Positions 36,750-46,572 of a DNA stretch of 64,000 nt are shown here, piece by piece (within the stretch, counting starts at the first letter, position 1; every line of letters begins with the position of its first letter). A program made the translations under genes and the position numbers. This DNA comes from Metellina segmentata (taxonomy: Eukaryota > Arthropoda > Arachnida > Araneae > Tetragnathidae): assembly GCA_947359465.1 (NCBI GenBank), contig OX375880.1, positions 23,822,714 through 23,886,713 of the forward strand, given 5' to 3'. Below the pieces are notes generated by a model that had not been told where the DNA came from, ran no database searches, and was given only the letters and a program-made list of their open reading frames with translations.

Positions 36750-37360
36750 TTACACAAAATAATGCATTATAATAAAAACAAAAGAACTTATTTTATATAT
36801 GCCTGTATTTTTTAAGAGACATATATTTCCTATGAGCCAGTTATTAAATGTCGTCACCTCAGCTTTTGGGCAATGCAAATGATTGTTTTGATTACCGCAT
36901 GGTAGTTTTTGGATCTCTTTGTTGCTGCTAAAACACATAGTGCATCGAATTTTGGACACCCTTGGACTTGGAATTTTGGACCAAAGTGTTCCAAGTTGAT
37001 GTTCGGAATATTCAAGGCATCTAAGCGTTGTTTCTCAACACAATCACCTTTGTAAGCAACTAGGTACTGAGAGGCACTCTTTGTCTGCTTGTATGATTCC
37101 AAAAGTTTAGAGTATAGACTTTCTAAGGGATACACGTTTTCCCCTGCTATGGGACAGAAAGGAAGTCCACACACGTAATTTTCGACATATCGCACAGTTT
37201 TACGATCTTTGGCACTAACTTTATACTTATAAGGCGATAGGTTAAAACGAATACTTGAAGCTACTTGCGATTTTATAGCGATGTATCCGTATTCACGTAC
37301 TAAAAAACCTTCCTTAGTCTGAAATCCATCAAAATCCACAATTGCGCAAATGTTAAACAT
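36750..37360 (-). pseudogene. DEDD-exonuclease-like unrecognised protein, left arm
   Basis: ATG at 37360 (MFNICAIVDFDGF). The frame runs to 36854. A frameshift at about 36935 is suggested because the neighbouring frame (to 36750) continues with a cysteine/histidine cluster (LPCGNQNNHLHCPKAEV...FNNWL) that looks like the natural end of the same protein. VDFDGF, REYGYI and later YKG...EKQRL...INLE..G.PKFDAL follow the spacing of a DEDD (RNase T-like) nuclease fold, but the usual D-x-E active-site pair is altered, so activity is doubtful. I recall similar proteins as common in arthropod genomes and mobile or viral DNA; this is a memory, not a search. Family unassigned. Confidence 0.6.
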
Positions 37361-37653
37361 TGCTATTGAAAAGCGTTCTCTGTTTGTGGATAAATAATTG
37401 TAAACTGGAGACACAAAGAACTGATCTATATAACACTATACACTTACTAATCAGTAAAGTTAATCTTATTTTAGTCTTTTATCTTTTATGAGTAACAATG
37501 AACTCGTAAGTGAAGAATGTAGTAAGAAAACACGTGCTTGTGATAATGCGACGAGTAAAGTTTTATGTTGTAGTACAGGATTTTAACTAAAGGGGGGTAT
37601 GCTTAAATGTGCATGTAATTTGTTCTTTTTTTTTTTTTTGCTCTATCACGTAG

Positions 37654-37706
37654 ATGAGCTGAGTACAGTTCAATTCGATGTATCTCAACTTGAGCAAGAT
37701 AAAAAA
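37654..37706 (+). other. candidate small exon in left arm
   Basis: A T-tract ending in ctctatcacgTAG precedes 53 bases that read ELSTVQFDVSQLEQDKK and are followed by GTATGT. Upstream, ATG 37488 opens a 33-codon frame (MSNNELVSEECSKKTRACDN...). Together they could be the 5' exons of the BIR-like gene downstream. A mirror copy lies near 42134-42186. Confidence 0.3.
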
Positions 37707-38121
37707 GTATGTAACCAAATATAATTTATATTCGAGGAACTTGTTTTTTACTTTTCTTTAAAATATACTGATTTTTTTTTATCATGCTGTTTTATTTTTC
37801 TAAATTTACTTCAGCAAATTGAATTATTTATTTATGGGCACAAATCTTTGCCTTTTGTTGAACAGAAATTAGTATCTTTGACTAGTATCAGATTTTTTAA
37901 AAATTGACGAAGATAACTTTTATGAGGGATTTAACTCAATAGGCCCTATAATTTTACACTTAAGAGTAACAGAGCAGTATAGTTTTTAGGAAAATGAATA
38001 ACCATTGTAAAGATTCATCGAGTCCAAGAATGTCTTTTTGTGATTTATTTTCGGACATCAAACAAACAGTACAAACGGTACAACAACACAACAAACGATA
38101 ATATTACGGTGAGATACATAA

Positions 38122-38554
38122 ATTCAAGTTTCAAGAAAAAGGAGGGAGCTCATCAAGAAAGCTCACACCCGAAGCCGTGCCATTCAGGAAATCTTTGAAA
38201 TTGTTTTGAATCACATTACTTTACGAACGATCACGTGGTCTCGCCGAGAGTGTCAGCAAAAAGCTCCACTCTCAACAACACCCACGTGGTACATTCCTAT
38301 TCTCAACAACCATTATGTAAATTTGAAGCCAAAATTTCCAAGTATGTCTATGTTCAATAAACGCCTGTCTACGTTTAGAGATTGGCCACGCACAAACTTT
38401 GACATTTGGGACGACCTGGCCGAAAACGGATTGTTTTATACGGGTATATTGGACAGGGTCAGGGTGTTACTGGTGTGGCGAAGGGCTTGAAAATTGGCAA
38501 GAAGAGGATGTAGTGAGACACGAACACGTGGTAAAATTGTGTAGGAAAGACTAA
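38122..38554 (+). pseudogene. BIR-domain (IAP-like) protein, frameshifted, left arm
   Basis: An open frame begins after a TAA at 38119-38121 with no ATG until 38344. The BIR domain starts at LSTFRDWPRTNF and continues ENGLFYTG. A one-base shift near 38465 is needed to reach the rest, where the zinc ligands C-x2-C (CYWCGEGLENW), H (VRHEH) and C (KLCRKD) and the stop at 38552-38554 lie. BIR proteins bind caspases or related partners through this zinc fold, and IAP-type genes are recurrent cargo of large insect DNA viruses. No RING domain follows. The same break is in both arms. Confidence 0.82.
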
Positions 38555-38754
38555 AACCTCTTCTAAATATATTAAATATAATAACTATTTTACTTATTTG
38601 TTGTTTGTTCATTACACGCTAAACCTATTTTGGATAGATGAATTTTAAAATGCCTTAAAAAGTAGTTACAAATTGCTTTAAGAAAGATGTGTGTAAAATT
38701 ACTATGTGTTAATGCAAGAAATCTGGAAATAAATATTCATATTTTGAGATTTTT

Positions 38755-39235
38755 TCCTTTTTTATTTTCTAACTGATTTTTTACTGCATAACTTTTTCTT
38801 TTTTTATTCTTCTTGATAAACTTTACTTTGCTTTTGCCTCTTCTTTTTATTATTATTATTTTTTTTTAAATACCGTAATTTTTTTTTGTTGCTGCTTAAC
38901 TTTTGTTTCTTTTACTGTTAAACTTTATTTTTTATTTTTTACTGTAAAACTTTTTGTCACTTTGTTTCGTTACTACTTATTTTTTTTTTTACTGTTTAAT
39001 TTCTTTTACTGTTAAACTTTTTTTTTCCCTGTAAATCTTTTTGTTGCTTTGTTTTGTTACTACTTAACTTTTTTTATTTTATTAGTATTACTTTATTTTA
39101 CTGTTTAATTTCTTTTCCCGTTAAACTTTTTTTTTTACTGTAAACTTTTTGTTACTTTGTTTTGTTATACTTAACTTTTTTTTGAATTTTTTTTTTATTG
39201 TTTAACTTTTTTTAACTTTTTTTTAACAATATTTA
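38755..39235. repeat. T-rich low-complexity tract, left arm
   Basis: About 480 bp with extreme strand bias towards T on the plus strand. Phrases such as ttactgttaaactttttt and gttactttgttttgttacta recur several times. The mirror image is A-rich. Confidence 0.85.
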
Positions 39236-39431
39236 CAAAAAATACTATAATTGTTAAGTAGAATATTTTTTTCGACAACACAGGATTGAAGATTAAGTAG
39301 TTTTTGAAAACATAGGAATCGGTAAAACAGTTAATATAATTGTTGTAACATATCTTACAGGTCTTTTACATACATTTCTCTAACAGTATTTAAAATATCT
39401 GTTGTAATCAAATTCTCAAAAAAGTTATACT

Positions 39432-39933
39432 CTAATATATGTCACAAAAGTTTAACAATTTATTGCTCTCTCTTACAAAATGAATAGCAAACTCTTTCCA
39501 GTTAACTACACATAAAGCAAGGGTGAAAAATTCGCAAAAGCGTTCGTCAACACTCATCTTCATACATGTAGGTACAGATTGATTGACAATTTCATTCTTA
39601 CAGCCTAAGCAATCAAAAAGAATAGTAATATTTTTTACCACAATTTCCTTTAGGCACTTGCAGAGAGAAGCTATAACTTCTCTCCAACAATCAGATTTAT
39701 CAGTATCACTGCAGTAAAGTTTGTAACTTTCACCAGGAAAACCATTTTTAGATTTCCAGTTTCACATAGTATGACAGCAAATACGTCAAAATTGATATTT
39801 TCAATATATCTAACACATTAGCGTAGCATTCGCACAATTTAAAATACTGATCAGAATTCATAAACACACAATGGGGTGAGAACTGAAAACAATGGTCTTT
39901 TTTCTGAAATACACGTTGTAAAACCAAGTCCAT
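39432..39933 (-). pseudogene. unrecognised protein at the fold-back point, left arm
   Basis: ATG 39933 (MDLVLQRVFQKKDHC) reads across the spacer into the arm (FMNSDQYFKLCECYAN) and stops at 39748. The next frame continues from GFPGESYKLYCSDTDKSDCW to a stop at 39432, implying one frameshift near 39755. It is cysteine-rich and partly helical (TLALCVVNWKEFAIHFVRES). I do not recognise the family. Position and decay match the other cargo. Confidence 0.5.
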
Positions 39934-39934
39934 T
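39890..39934. other. asymmetric spacer at the centre of the palindrome
   Basis: A 45-bp non-palindromic centre. On the minus strand it carries ATG 39933 and the first codons of the left-arm copy of the central gene, so it belongs to the original gene's 5' end. The right-arm copy lacks those codons. The fold-back point therefore lies just inside this gene. Confidence 0.75.
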
Positions 39935-39962
39935 TTTTCAGTTCTCGCCCCATTGTGTGTTT

Positions 39963-40392
39963 ATGAATTCTGATCAGTATTTTAAATTGTGCGAATGCTA
40001 CGCTAATGTGTCAGATATATTGAAAATATCAATTTTGACGTATTTGCTGTCATACTATGTGAAACTGGAAATCTAAAAATGGTTTTCCTGGTGAAAGTTA
40101 CAAACTTTACTGCAGTGATACTGATAAATCTGATTGTTGGAGAGAAGTTATAGCTTCTCTCTGCAAGTGCCTAAAGGAAATTGTGGTAAAAAATATTACT
40201 ATTCTTTTTGATTGCTTAGGCTGTAAGAATGAAATTGTCAATCAATCTGTACCTACATGTATGAAGATGAGTGTTGACGAACGCTTTTGCGAATTTTTCA
40301 CCCTTGCTTTATGTGTAGTTAACTGGAAAGAGTTTGCTATTCATTTTGTAAGAGAGAGCAATAAATTGTTAAACTTTTGTGACATATATTAG
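39963..40392 (+). pseudogene. unrecognised protein at the fold-back point, right arm
   Basis: Mirror copy. It shares the sequence from FSPHCVF onward, with a Leu/Ser difference in CYAN-V/S-DIL, but lacks the original first codons. ATG 39963 (MNSDQYF) is the first start shared with the left copy. An upstream frame exists only by chance through the spacer. Confidence 0.5.
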
Positions 40393-40589
40393 AGTATAAC
40401 TTTTTTGAGAATTTGATTACAACAGATATTTTAAATACTGTTAGAGAAATGTATGTAAAAGACCTGTAAGATATGTTACAACAATTATATTAACTGTTTT
40501 ACCGATTCCTATGTTTTCAAAAACTACTTAATCTTCAATCCTGTGTTGTCGAAAAAAATATTCTACTTAACAATTATAGTATTTTTTGT

Positions 40590-41070
40590 AAATATTGTTA
40601 AAAAAAAGTTAAAAAAAGTTAAACAATAAAAAAAAATTCAAAAAAAAGTTAAGTATAACAAAACAAAGTAACAAAAAGTTTACAGTAAAAAAAAAAGTTT
40701 AACGGGAAAAGAAATTAAACAGTAAAATAAAGTAATACTAATAAAATAAAAAAAGTTAAGTAGTAACAAAACAAAGCAACAAAAAGATTTACAGGGAAAA
40801 AAAAAGTTTAACAGTAAAAGAAATTAAACAGTAAAAAAAAAAATTAAGTAGTAACGAAACAAAGTGACAAAAAGTTTTACAGTAAAAAATAAAAAATAAA
40901 GTTTAACAGTAAAAGAAACAAAAGTTAAGCAGCAACAAAAAAAAAATTACGGTATTTAAAAAAAAATAATAATAATAAAAAGAAGAGGCAAAAGCAAAGT
41001 AAAGTTTATCAAGAAGAATAAAAAAAGAAAAAGTTATGCAGTAAAAAATCAGTTAGAAAATAAAAAAGGA
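40590..41070. repeat. A-rich low-complexity tract, right arm
   Basis: Mirror of 38755-39235. Single-base length differences between the arms occur here. Confidence 0.85.
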
Positions 41071-41270
41071 AAAAATCTCAAAATATGAATATTTATTTCC
41101 AGATTTCTTGCATTAACACATAGTAATTTTACACACATCTTTCTTAAAGCAATTTGTAACTACTTTTTAAGGCATTTTAAAATTCATCTATCCAAAATAG
41201 GTTTAGCGTGTAATGAACAAACAACAAATAAGTAAAATAGTTATTATATTTAATATATTTAGAAGAGGTT

Positions 41271-41703
41271 TTAGTCTTTCCTACACAATTTTACCACGTG
41301 TTCGTGTCTCACTACATCCTCTTCTTGCCAATTTTCAAGCCCTTCGCCACACCAGTAACACCCTGACCCTGTCCAATATACCCGTATAAAACAATCCGTT
41401 TTCGGCCAGGTCGTCCCAAATGTCAAAGTTTGTGCGTGGCCAATCTCTAAACGTAGACAGGCGTTTATTGAACATAGACATACTTGGAAATTTTGGCTTC
41501 AAATTTACATAATGGTTGTTGAGAATAGGAATGTACCACGTGGGTGTTGTTGAGAGTGGAGCTTTTTGCTGACACTCTCGGCGAGACCACGTGATCGTTC
41601 GTAAAGTAATGTGATTCAAAACAATTTCAAAGATTTCCTGAATGGCACGGCTTCGGGTGTGAGCTTTCTTGATGAGCTCCCTCCTTTTTCTTGAAACTTG
41701 AAT
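41271..41703 (-). pseudogene. BIR-domain (IAP-like) protein, frameshifted, right arm
   Basis: Mirror copy of 38122-38554 with the same frameshift. Confidence 0.82.
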
Positions 41704-42479
41704 TTATGTATCTCACCGTAATATTATCGTTTGTTGTGTTGTTGTACCGTTTGTACTGTTTGTTTGATGTCCGAAAATAAATCACAAAAAGACATTCTTG
41801 GACTCGATGATTCTTGGACTCGATGAATCTTTACAATGGTTATTCATTTTCCTAAAAACTATACTGCTCTGTTACTCTTAAGTGTAAAATTATAGGGCCT
41901 ATTGAGTTAAATCCCTCATAAAAGTTATCTTCGTCAATTTTTAAAAAATCTGATACTAGTCAAAGATACTAATTTCTGTTCAACAAAAGGCAAAGATTTG
42001 TGCCCATAAATAAATAATTCAATTTGCTGAAGTAAATTTAGAAAAATAAAACAGCATGATAAAAAAAAATCAGTATATTTTAAAGAAAAGTAAAAAACAA
42101 GTTCCTCGAATATAAATTATATTTGGTTACATACTTTTTTATCTTGCTCAAGTTGAGATACATCGAATTGAACTGTACTCAGCTCATCTACGTGATAGAG
42201 CAAAAAAAAAAAAAGAACAAATTACATGCACATTTAAGCATACCCCCCTTTAGTTAAAATCCTGTACTACAACATAAAACTTTACTCGTCGCATTATCAC
42301 AAGCACGTGTTTTCTTACTACATTCTTCACTTACGAGTTCATTGTTACTCATAAAAGATAAAAGACTAAAATAAGATTAACTTTACTGATTAGTAAGTGT
42401 ATAGTGTTATATAGATCAGTTCTTTGTGTCTCCAGTTTACAATTATTTATCCACAAACAGAGAACGCTTTTCAATAGCA

Positions 42480-43090
42480 ATGTTTAACATTTGCGCAATT
42501 GTGGATTTTGATGGATTTCAGACTAAGGAAGGTTTTTTAGTACGTGAATACGGATACATCGCTATAAAATCGCAAGTAGCTTCAAGTATTCGTTTTAACC
42601 TATCGCCTTATAAGTATAAAGTTAGTGCCAAAGATCGTAAAACTGTGCGATATGTCGAAAATTACGTGTGTGGACTTCCTTTCTGTCCCATAGCAGGGGA
42701 AAACGTGTATCCCTTAGAAAGTCTATACTCTAAACTTTTGGAATCATACAAGCAGACAAAGAGTGCCTCTCAGTACCTAGTTGCTTACAAAGGTGATTGT
42801 GTTGAGAAACAACGCTTAGATGCCTTGAATATTCCGAACATCAACTTGGAACACTTTGGTCCAAAATTCCAAGTCCAAGGGTGTCCAAAATTCGATGCAC
42901 TATGTGTTTTAGCAGCAACAAAGAGATCCAAAAACTACCATGCGGTAATCAAAACAATCATTTGCATTGCCCAAAAGCTGAGGTGACGACATTTAATAAC
43001 TGGCTCATAGGAAATATATGTCTCTTAAAAAATACAGGCATATATAAAATAAGTTCTTTTGTTTTTATTATAATGCATTATTTTGTGTAA
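42480..43090 (+). pseudogene. DEDD-exonuclease-like unrecognised protein, right arm
   Basis: Mirror copy of 36750-37360, same start and same apparent frameshift. Transcribed outwards, opposite to the AlkB gene, so the two genes converge in each arm. Confidence 0.6.
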
Positions 43091-44584
43091 AATATATGAA
43101 TACTGGTTATTTTTCAATTAAAAAGTGTTATATAGTTTACTTTGTTTCAGTATTTCTTTCAATATGTTTTAGAATTATTTTTTAATATGTTTTAGAACAA
43201 TTTGTTTCTTGCAGAGATTGTTTGAAGAACACATAGAAGTTATACTTAAACATTATTTCAACGATATTTGTTCATTTAAAAATTAATTAGTATTTAAAAA
43301 TTTCTGTTGTTTTTTAATTTTACTCATGTGTGAAAGTATCAGTGGTGTGAGTAAATCTTTAGAATTAACTATCAAGAAAGGGCAAAAAAAAATTATTTTG
43401 TTTAGCAGCCTAGAAGTGTATACATTATTTTAAAAATCACAAAACCCACTTACTATCCATTTAACGTAGCAATGTAGTATATCTAAAATTATAAAGACCT
43501 ATACAAAGTATCTTGTAAAATACTTGTACAAAATTGGCATTTGGCTCCGCAATTTAAACTGTGTATAATATAATACACAATGTTTTCAAGTAAATAAAAA
43601 GAAGTTAATCTATTTAGTAAAATGTATTGTTTGCAAGAGCATTAGAAAAAAGAACATTTAATTTTGAACTTCAAAGACTAAAAGTTTATTAATATTCATT
43701 TTCACTACTTCAAATGTACAAGTAAACATCTTCATAGTATGGGTCTTGAAAAGTTTCAAACTAGAGGTAAAAAATATTTTACTTTTACAGGTTTCTTCTT
43801 AATTTTTTTTTCTTACATAAAAACACGATTCAAGAAATCAAACTGCTAAATGTCTTTATAGTAAATCGAAAATATTTTTTTTTGTAATCTGCATTTAAAA
43901 ATTTGTAATAATAGCTAATTTATATGTTTCAATCATATTTTTTCAAAATCATTATTAAAATATGTGTAATAGTATCTATTTTTTGTGTGTAAAAGCATCT
44001 TAACATTTTACAATAAATCAAAGAAAATTTCATTTTAAAAAGTTTGCAAATCTAAACAATAAAATCACTACATTTCAGACAGATTTATTTAAATAAAAAA
44101 ATAATATGGATGAGTTTTCTCTTGTCCAATTAAAAGAAAATTTTACAAGAAAACATGTTCATAGTATGGGTCTTGCAAAGTTTTCCAAAAAAAAAATTGT
44201 ACTTTTATTTAAGTGTACAGTATTTGAAAATAAATCATGCAATAAAATATGTGCTATAGCATCTAATGTATAATTAGTGTTTAAGTGAACGAATCTAAAT
44301 TAAAAACATAAATATTTATAGCAAATAAATTTCATCTCAGATCTTGTATTGTAAAAATCACAATTTTTAAAATTAGTATTTAATTTTAAAAAAATCCAAA
44401 ATACAGTGTATGTGGTAAGACACGAATAAAAGTTTCCTTAAAATAACAATAAGATGTAAGTATAAAAAACAATATTCACAAAGGCATAAATATTAATTGT
44501 AACGTTTTCCAAATATCGTTTAGTGTACATCCCTATTTACACTGTGTTCCAGTTCAGGGGGTACATATGGTGTTTATCACTAAC

Positions 44585-45220
44585 TTATACAATAATTTTT
44601 CGAAACGTTAAGTTAATTCTAGGGCATAATGCATTTCCGCGGGGCAAGCTGTGCAACCAAAATTTGTTTGTCTGATATATCATTACAAGTAAGCTTCCAT
44701 TTTCCGGAACAATTTTTAAAGAGTTGTAGTTCTTTCTAGAAAACACAAACTGTCTTTTTTGTCCAAATGAAACAGACGCTATGTGTGCATTAAGATCCAA
44801 GTCCTTCTCGTTGTCTTTATGTGCACCTATATAGTCCTTACCATCTTTTTAACGGTTCACCAACACAAAATTAAATCTTGCATCAATTATTCGTTCCACT
44901 TCACCCTTTATTTCCAACATTAAAGGAGACCAGGGCTTGGCTGCAATACAAGATCCACTAAAGGTATAGCTTATAAATTCGTCTCCGTATGCTACAAGTT
45001 GTCGAAGCACAGTATGTTTTTTACCGGAAATTTCTATAGTAGTTTCCTCTTTCTTTAAATACGTTAATTCGTTTTCCAATCGACGGAAATATGACCAACC
45101 ATCACAATCTGTAAACAATTTACCATATTCATAGCATAAAGAATCTTTACAGTATTTCTGGAAACACTGTTCTTTGTCTGTACGCATTTTCTTTGTAGGT
45201 CTAATATCACTAGAATCCAT
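44585..45220 (-). pseudogene. AlkB dioxygenase, nonsense-broken, right arm
   Basis: Exact mirror copy of 34619-35254, including the internal TAA. Transcription would run towards the centre of the palindrome in both arms. Confidence 0.88.
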
Positions 45221-45741
45221 GATGTATCTAAAAACAGTAGAAGGGCAAAAATCCAGAGAAGCAAAGTTATTCAAAGACCCAAGAAACAAGTTCAACTACG
45301 CTTTTAAAAGCCTCTTAGTTATCAAACAGTATAATCACCTTCTTTTGTTTGGTTCCTAACATTTTCAGATACCACAACACGTGTACTTCGGTAGTTTAAG
45401 CTAATCTTTAATTTTATTTTGAGTCACTTTTATCGATGATTCCTTGTATAATTCCGTTCCTTCTCTTTAACCTACACGTGCAAAAATATTATCCTTTGTC
45501 ATATTATCACATGTTCCAGAGACTTCTAGACTTTTCAATCTTTGATACTACGTATTTTTGTCTAGTCAGTGTTTAACTCTGTTATCTTACTGCCTTATGG
45601 GTACAACATTACTCATGTATTAGGCACTACTATTTCTTAGTCACCCGTTCCAGAAGCTTCTAGACTTTTTCAATCTTTGGTAGTATGTACTATACGCATT
45701 AACAGAATGATAGACTATTTTAAAAATAACACGATCATTTA

Positions 45742-45820
45742 GGTGGTCGTGGCCGAACGGCTTAAGAGCTTGTGAAAAAACGGTTGGCCGCGATTACCTT
45801 TTGCTGGGTTCGAATCCACG
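45742..45820 (+). tRNA. tRNA-like sequence, right arm
   Basis: Mirror copy of 34019-34097 with the same A and B boxes. Both copies would be transcribed outwards, towards the element's ends. Confidence 0.4.
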
Positions 45821-46572
45821 TATTATTATTTTTCTTTCAAATAATTCTCCGTTTAATTCTAAAGTATCAGCAAGAAAATAAATCTTTTAAAACTAATCGT
45901 TACTTTTTACACCCCTAGGTGGCGGTACCAGTCATTTAGTCTTTAATTTAAGAAAATACCGTAGTTTCCTTAATTTTATATTTTATATTTATTCGCTAAA
46001 GTTCGTTTAATTGTTCATCCCCTCACTAGATGGCGCTACCTGTCATATTACGCAAACAAAGTAAGTGGGTATTGTAAATTCCAAGAAATTTACCACCCCC
46101 TCCACCACCCACAAGATAGTGCATACAACAATTCTCTCACCATAATCTATAATCCACAATCCACATGGTCCAGGATGCCTATTATCCCCCTACTAATGTT
46201 TAGGCTCAGTCTCGCCTAAAATTCCCGCTAATGTCTGAAACATGTCCAAAAAGCCTCTGTTCACGTGCCGTCCCCACAACTTCGGATTTAAATGCAGCTA
46301 CTTTGTCTGCCAACTTGAAAACAGTTGTCACATTTCTCAAAATTAGAAAATGGAGACATACAGAATTCAGAATTGAAACTCTAGTAACAGAACAAATTTC
46401 AAGTTCTGATTTGCCGCCTCCTAATTTGAGTGGACATTTCATAGATAAGAACCGCACAAACCCGAGATAAATACACCAAAGTAAATAAAATGGAAATAAT
46501 TTAATATTTCTTGGACGGCCCGGTACCATTTGATCCACGGACCGGTACCGCCCCGGGGGTTGGGGACCACTG

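Larger units (their letters stand above)
33659..39889 (+). repeat. left arm of the palindrome
   Basis: Matches the right arm in reverse complement along its whole length. Differences I could see are a few substitutions (for example near 34115, 39810 and 39875), single-base homopolymer changes and three tandem duplications present only in the right arm. Confidence 0.95.
33659..46194. mobile_element. 12.5-kb palindromic Polinton/Maverick-like element
   Basis: A 12,536-bp insertion whose two halves are inverted copies (33659-39889 and 39935-46194) around a 45-bp spacer. Both termini read AGTAGGGGGATAAT inwards and are flanked by AATGTT (33653-33658 and 46195-46200). A 6-bp duplication and AG termini are the defining end structure of Polinton/Maverick elements (established knowledge). 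The pre-insertion site is the second hAT copy. Each arm encodes AlkB-like, DEDD-like, BIR-like and unrecognised proteins, all broken. No protein-primed DNA polymerase, retroviral-type integrase, protease, ATPase or capsid gene was seen, so the element is non-autonomous. Assignment to Polinton rests on termini, target duplication and virus-like cargo, not on core genes. Confidence 0.8.
39935..46194 (-). repeat. right arm of the palindrome
   Basis: Reverse-complement copy of 33659-39889, net 29 bp longer. It carries tandem duplications of 16 bp (attcttggactcgatg, near 41804-41835), 7 bp (tttata-type, near 45995) and 7 bp (aatccac, near 46154) that are single in the left arm. Confidence 0.95.
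33408..46572 (-). mobile_element. second hAT copy, split by the palindromic element
   Basis: Right part 46201-46572, read on the minus strand, begins with the intact end CAGTGGTCCCCAACC and the same ACCGGTACCG-rich subterminal sequence as 24105. Left part 33408-33658 is the continuation (gcttcgagggttttt, then the 3' non-coding region). Relative to 24105-25172 most transposase sequence is deleted, and the 3' inverted repeat is lost at a C-run near 33408. The palindromic element lies between the parts, with AATGTT duplicated at the junctions. Confidence 0.85.

Noticed and set aside
33659..46194. Host segmental inverted duplication or gene palindrome
   Set aside because: Symmetry stops exactly at AG termini with a 6-bp target duplication inside a hAT element, which indicates transposition.
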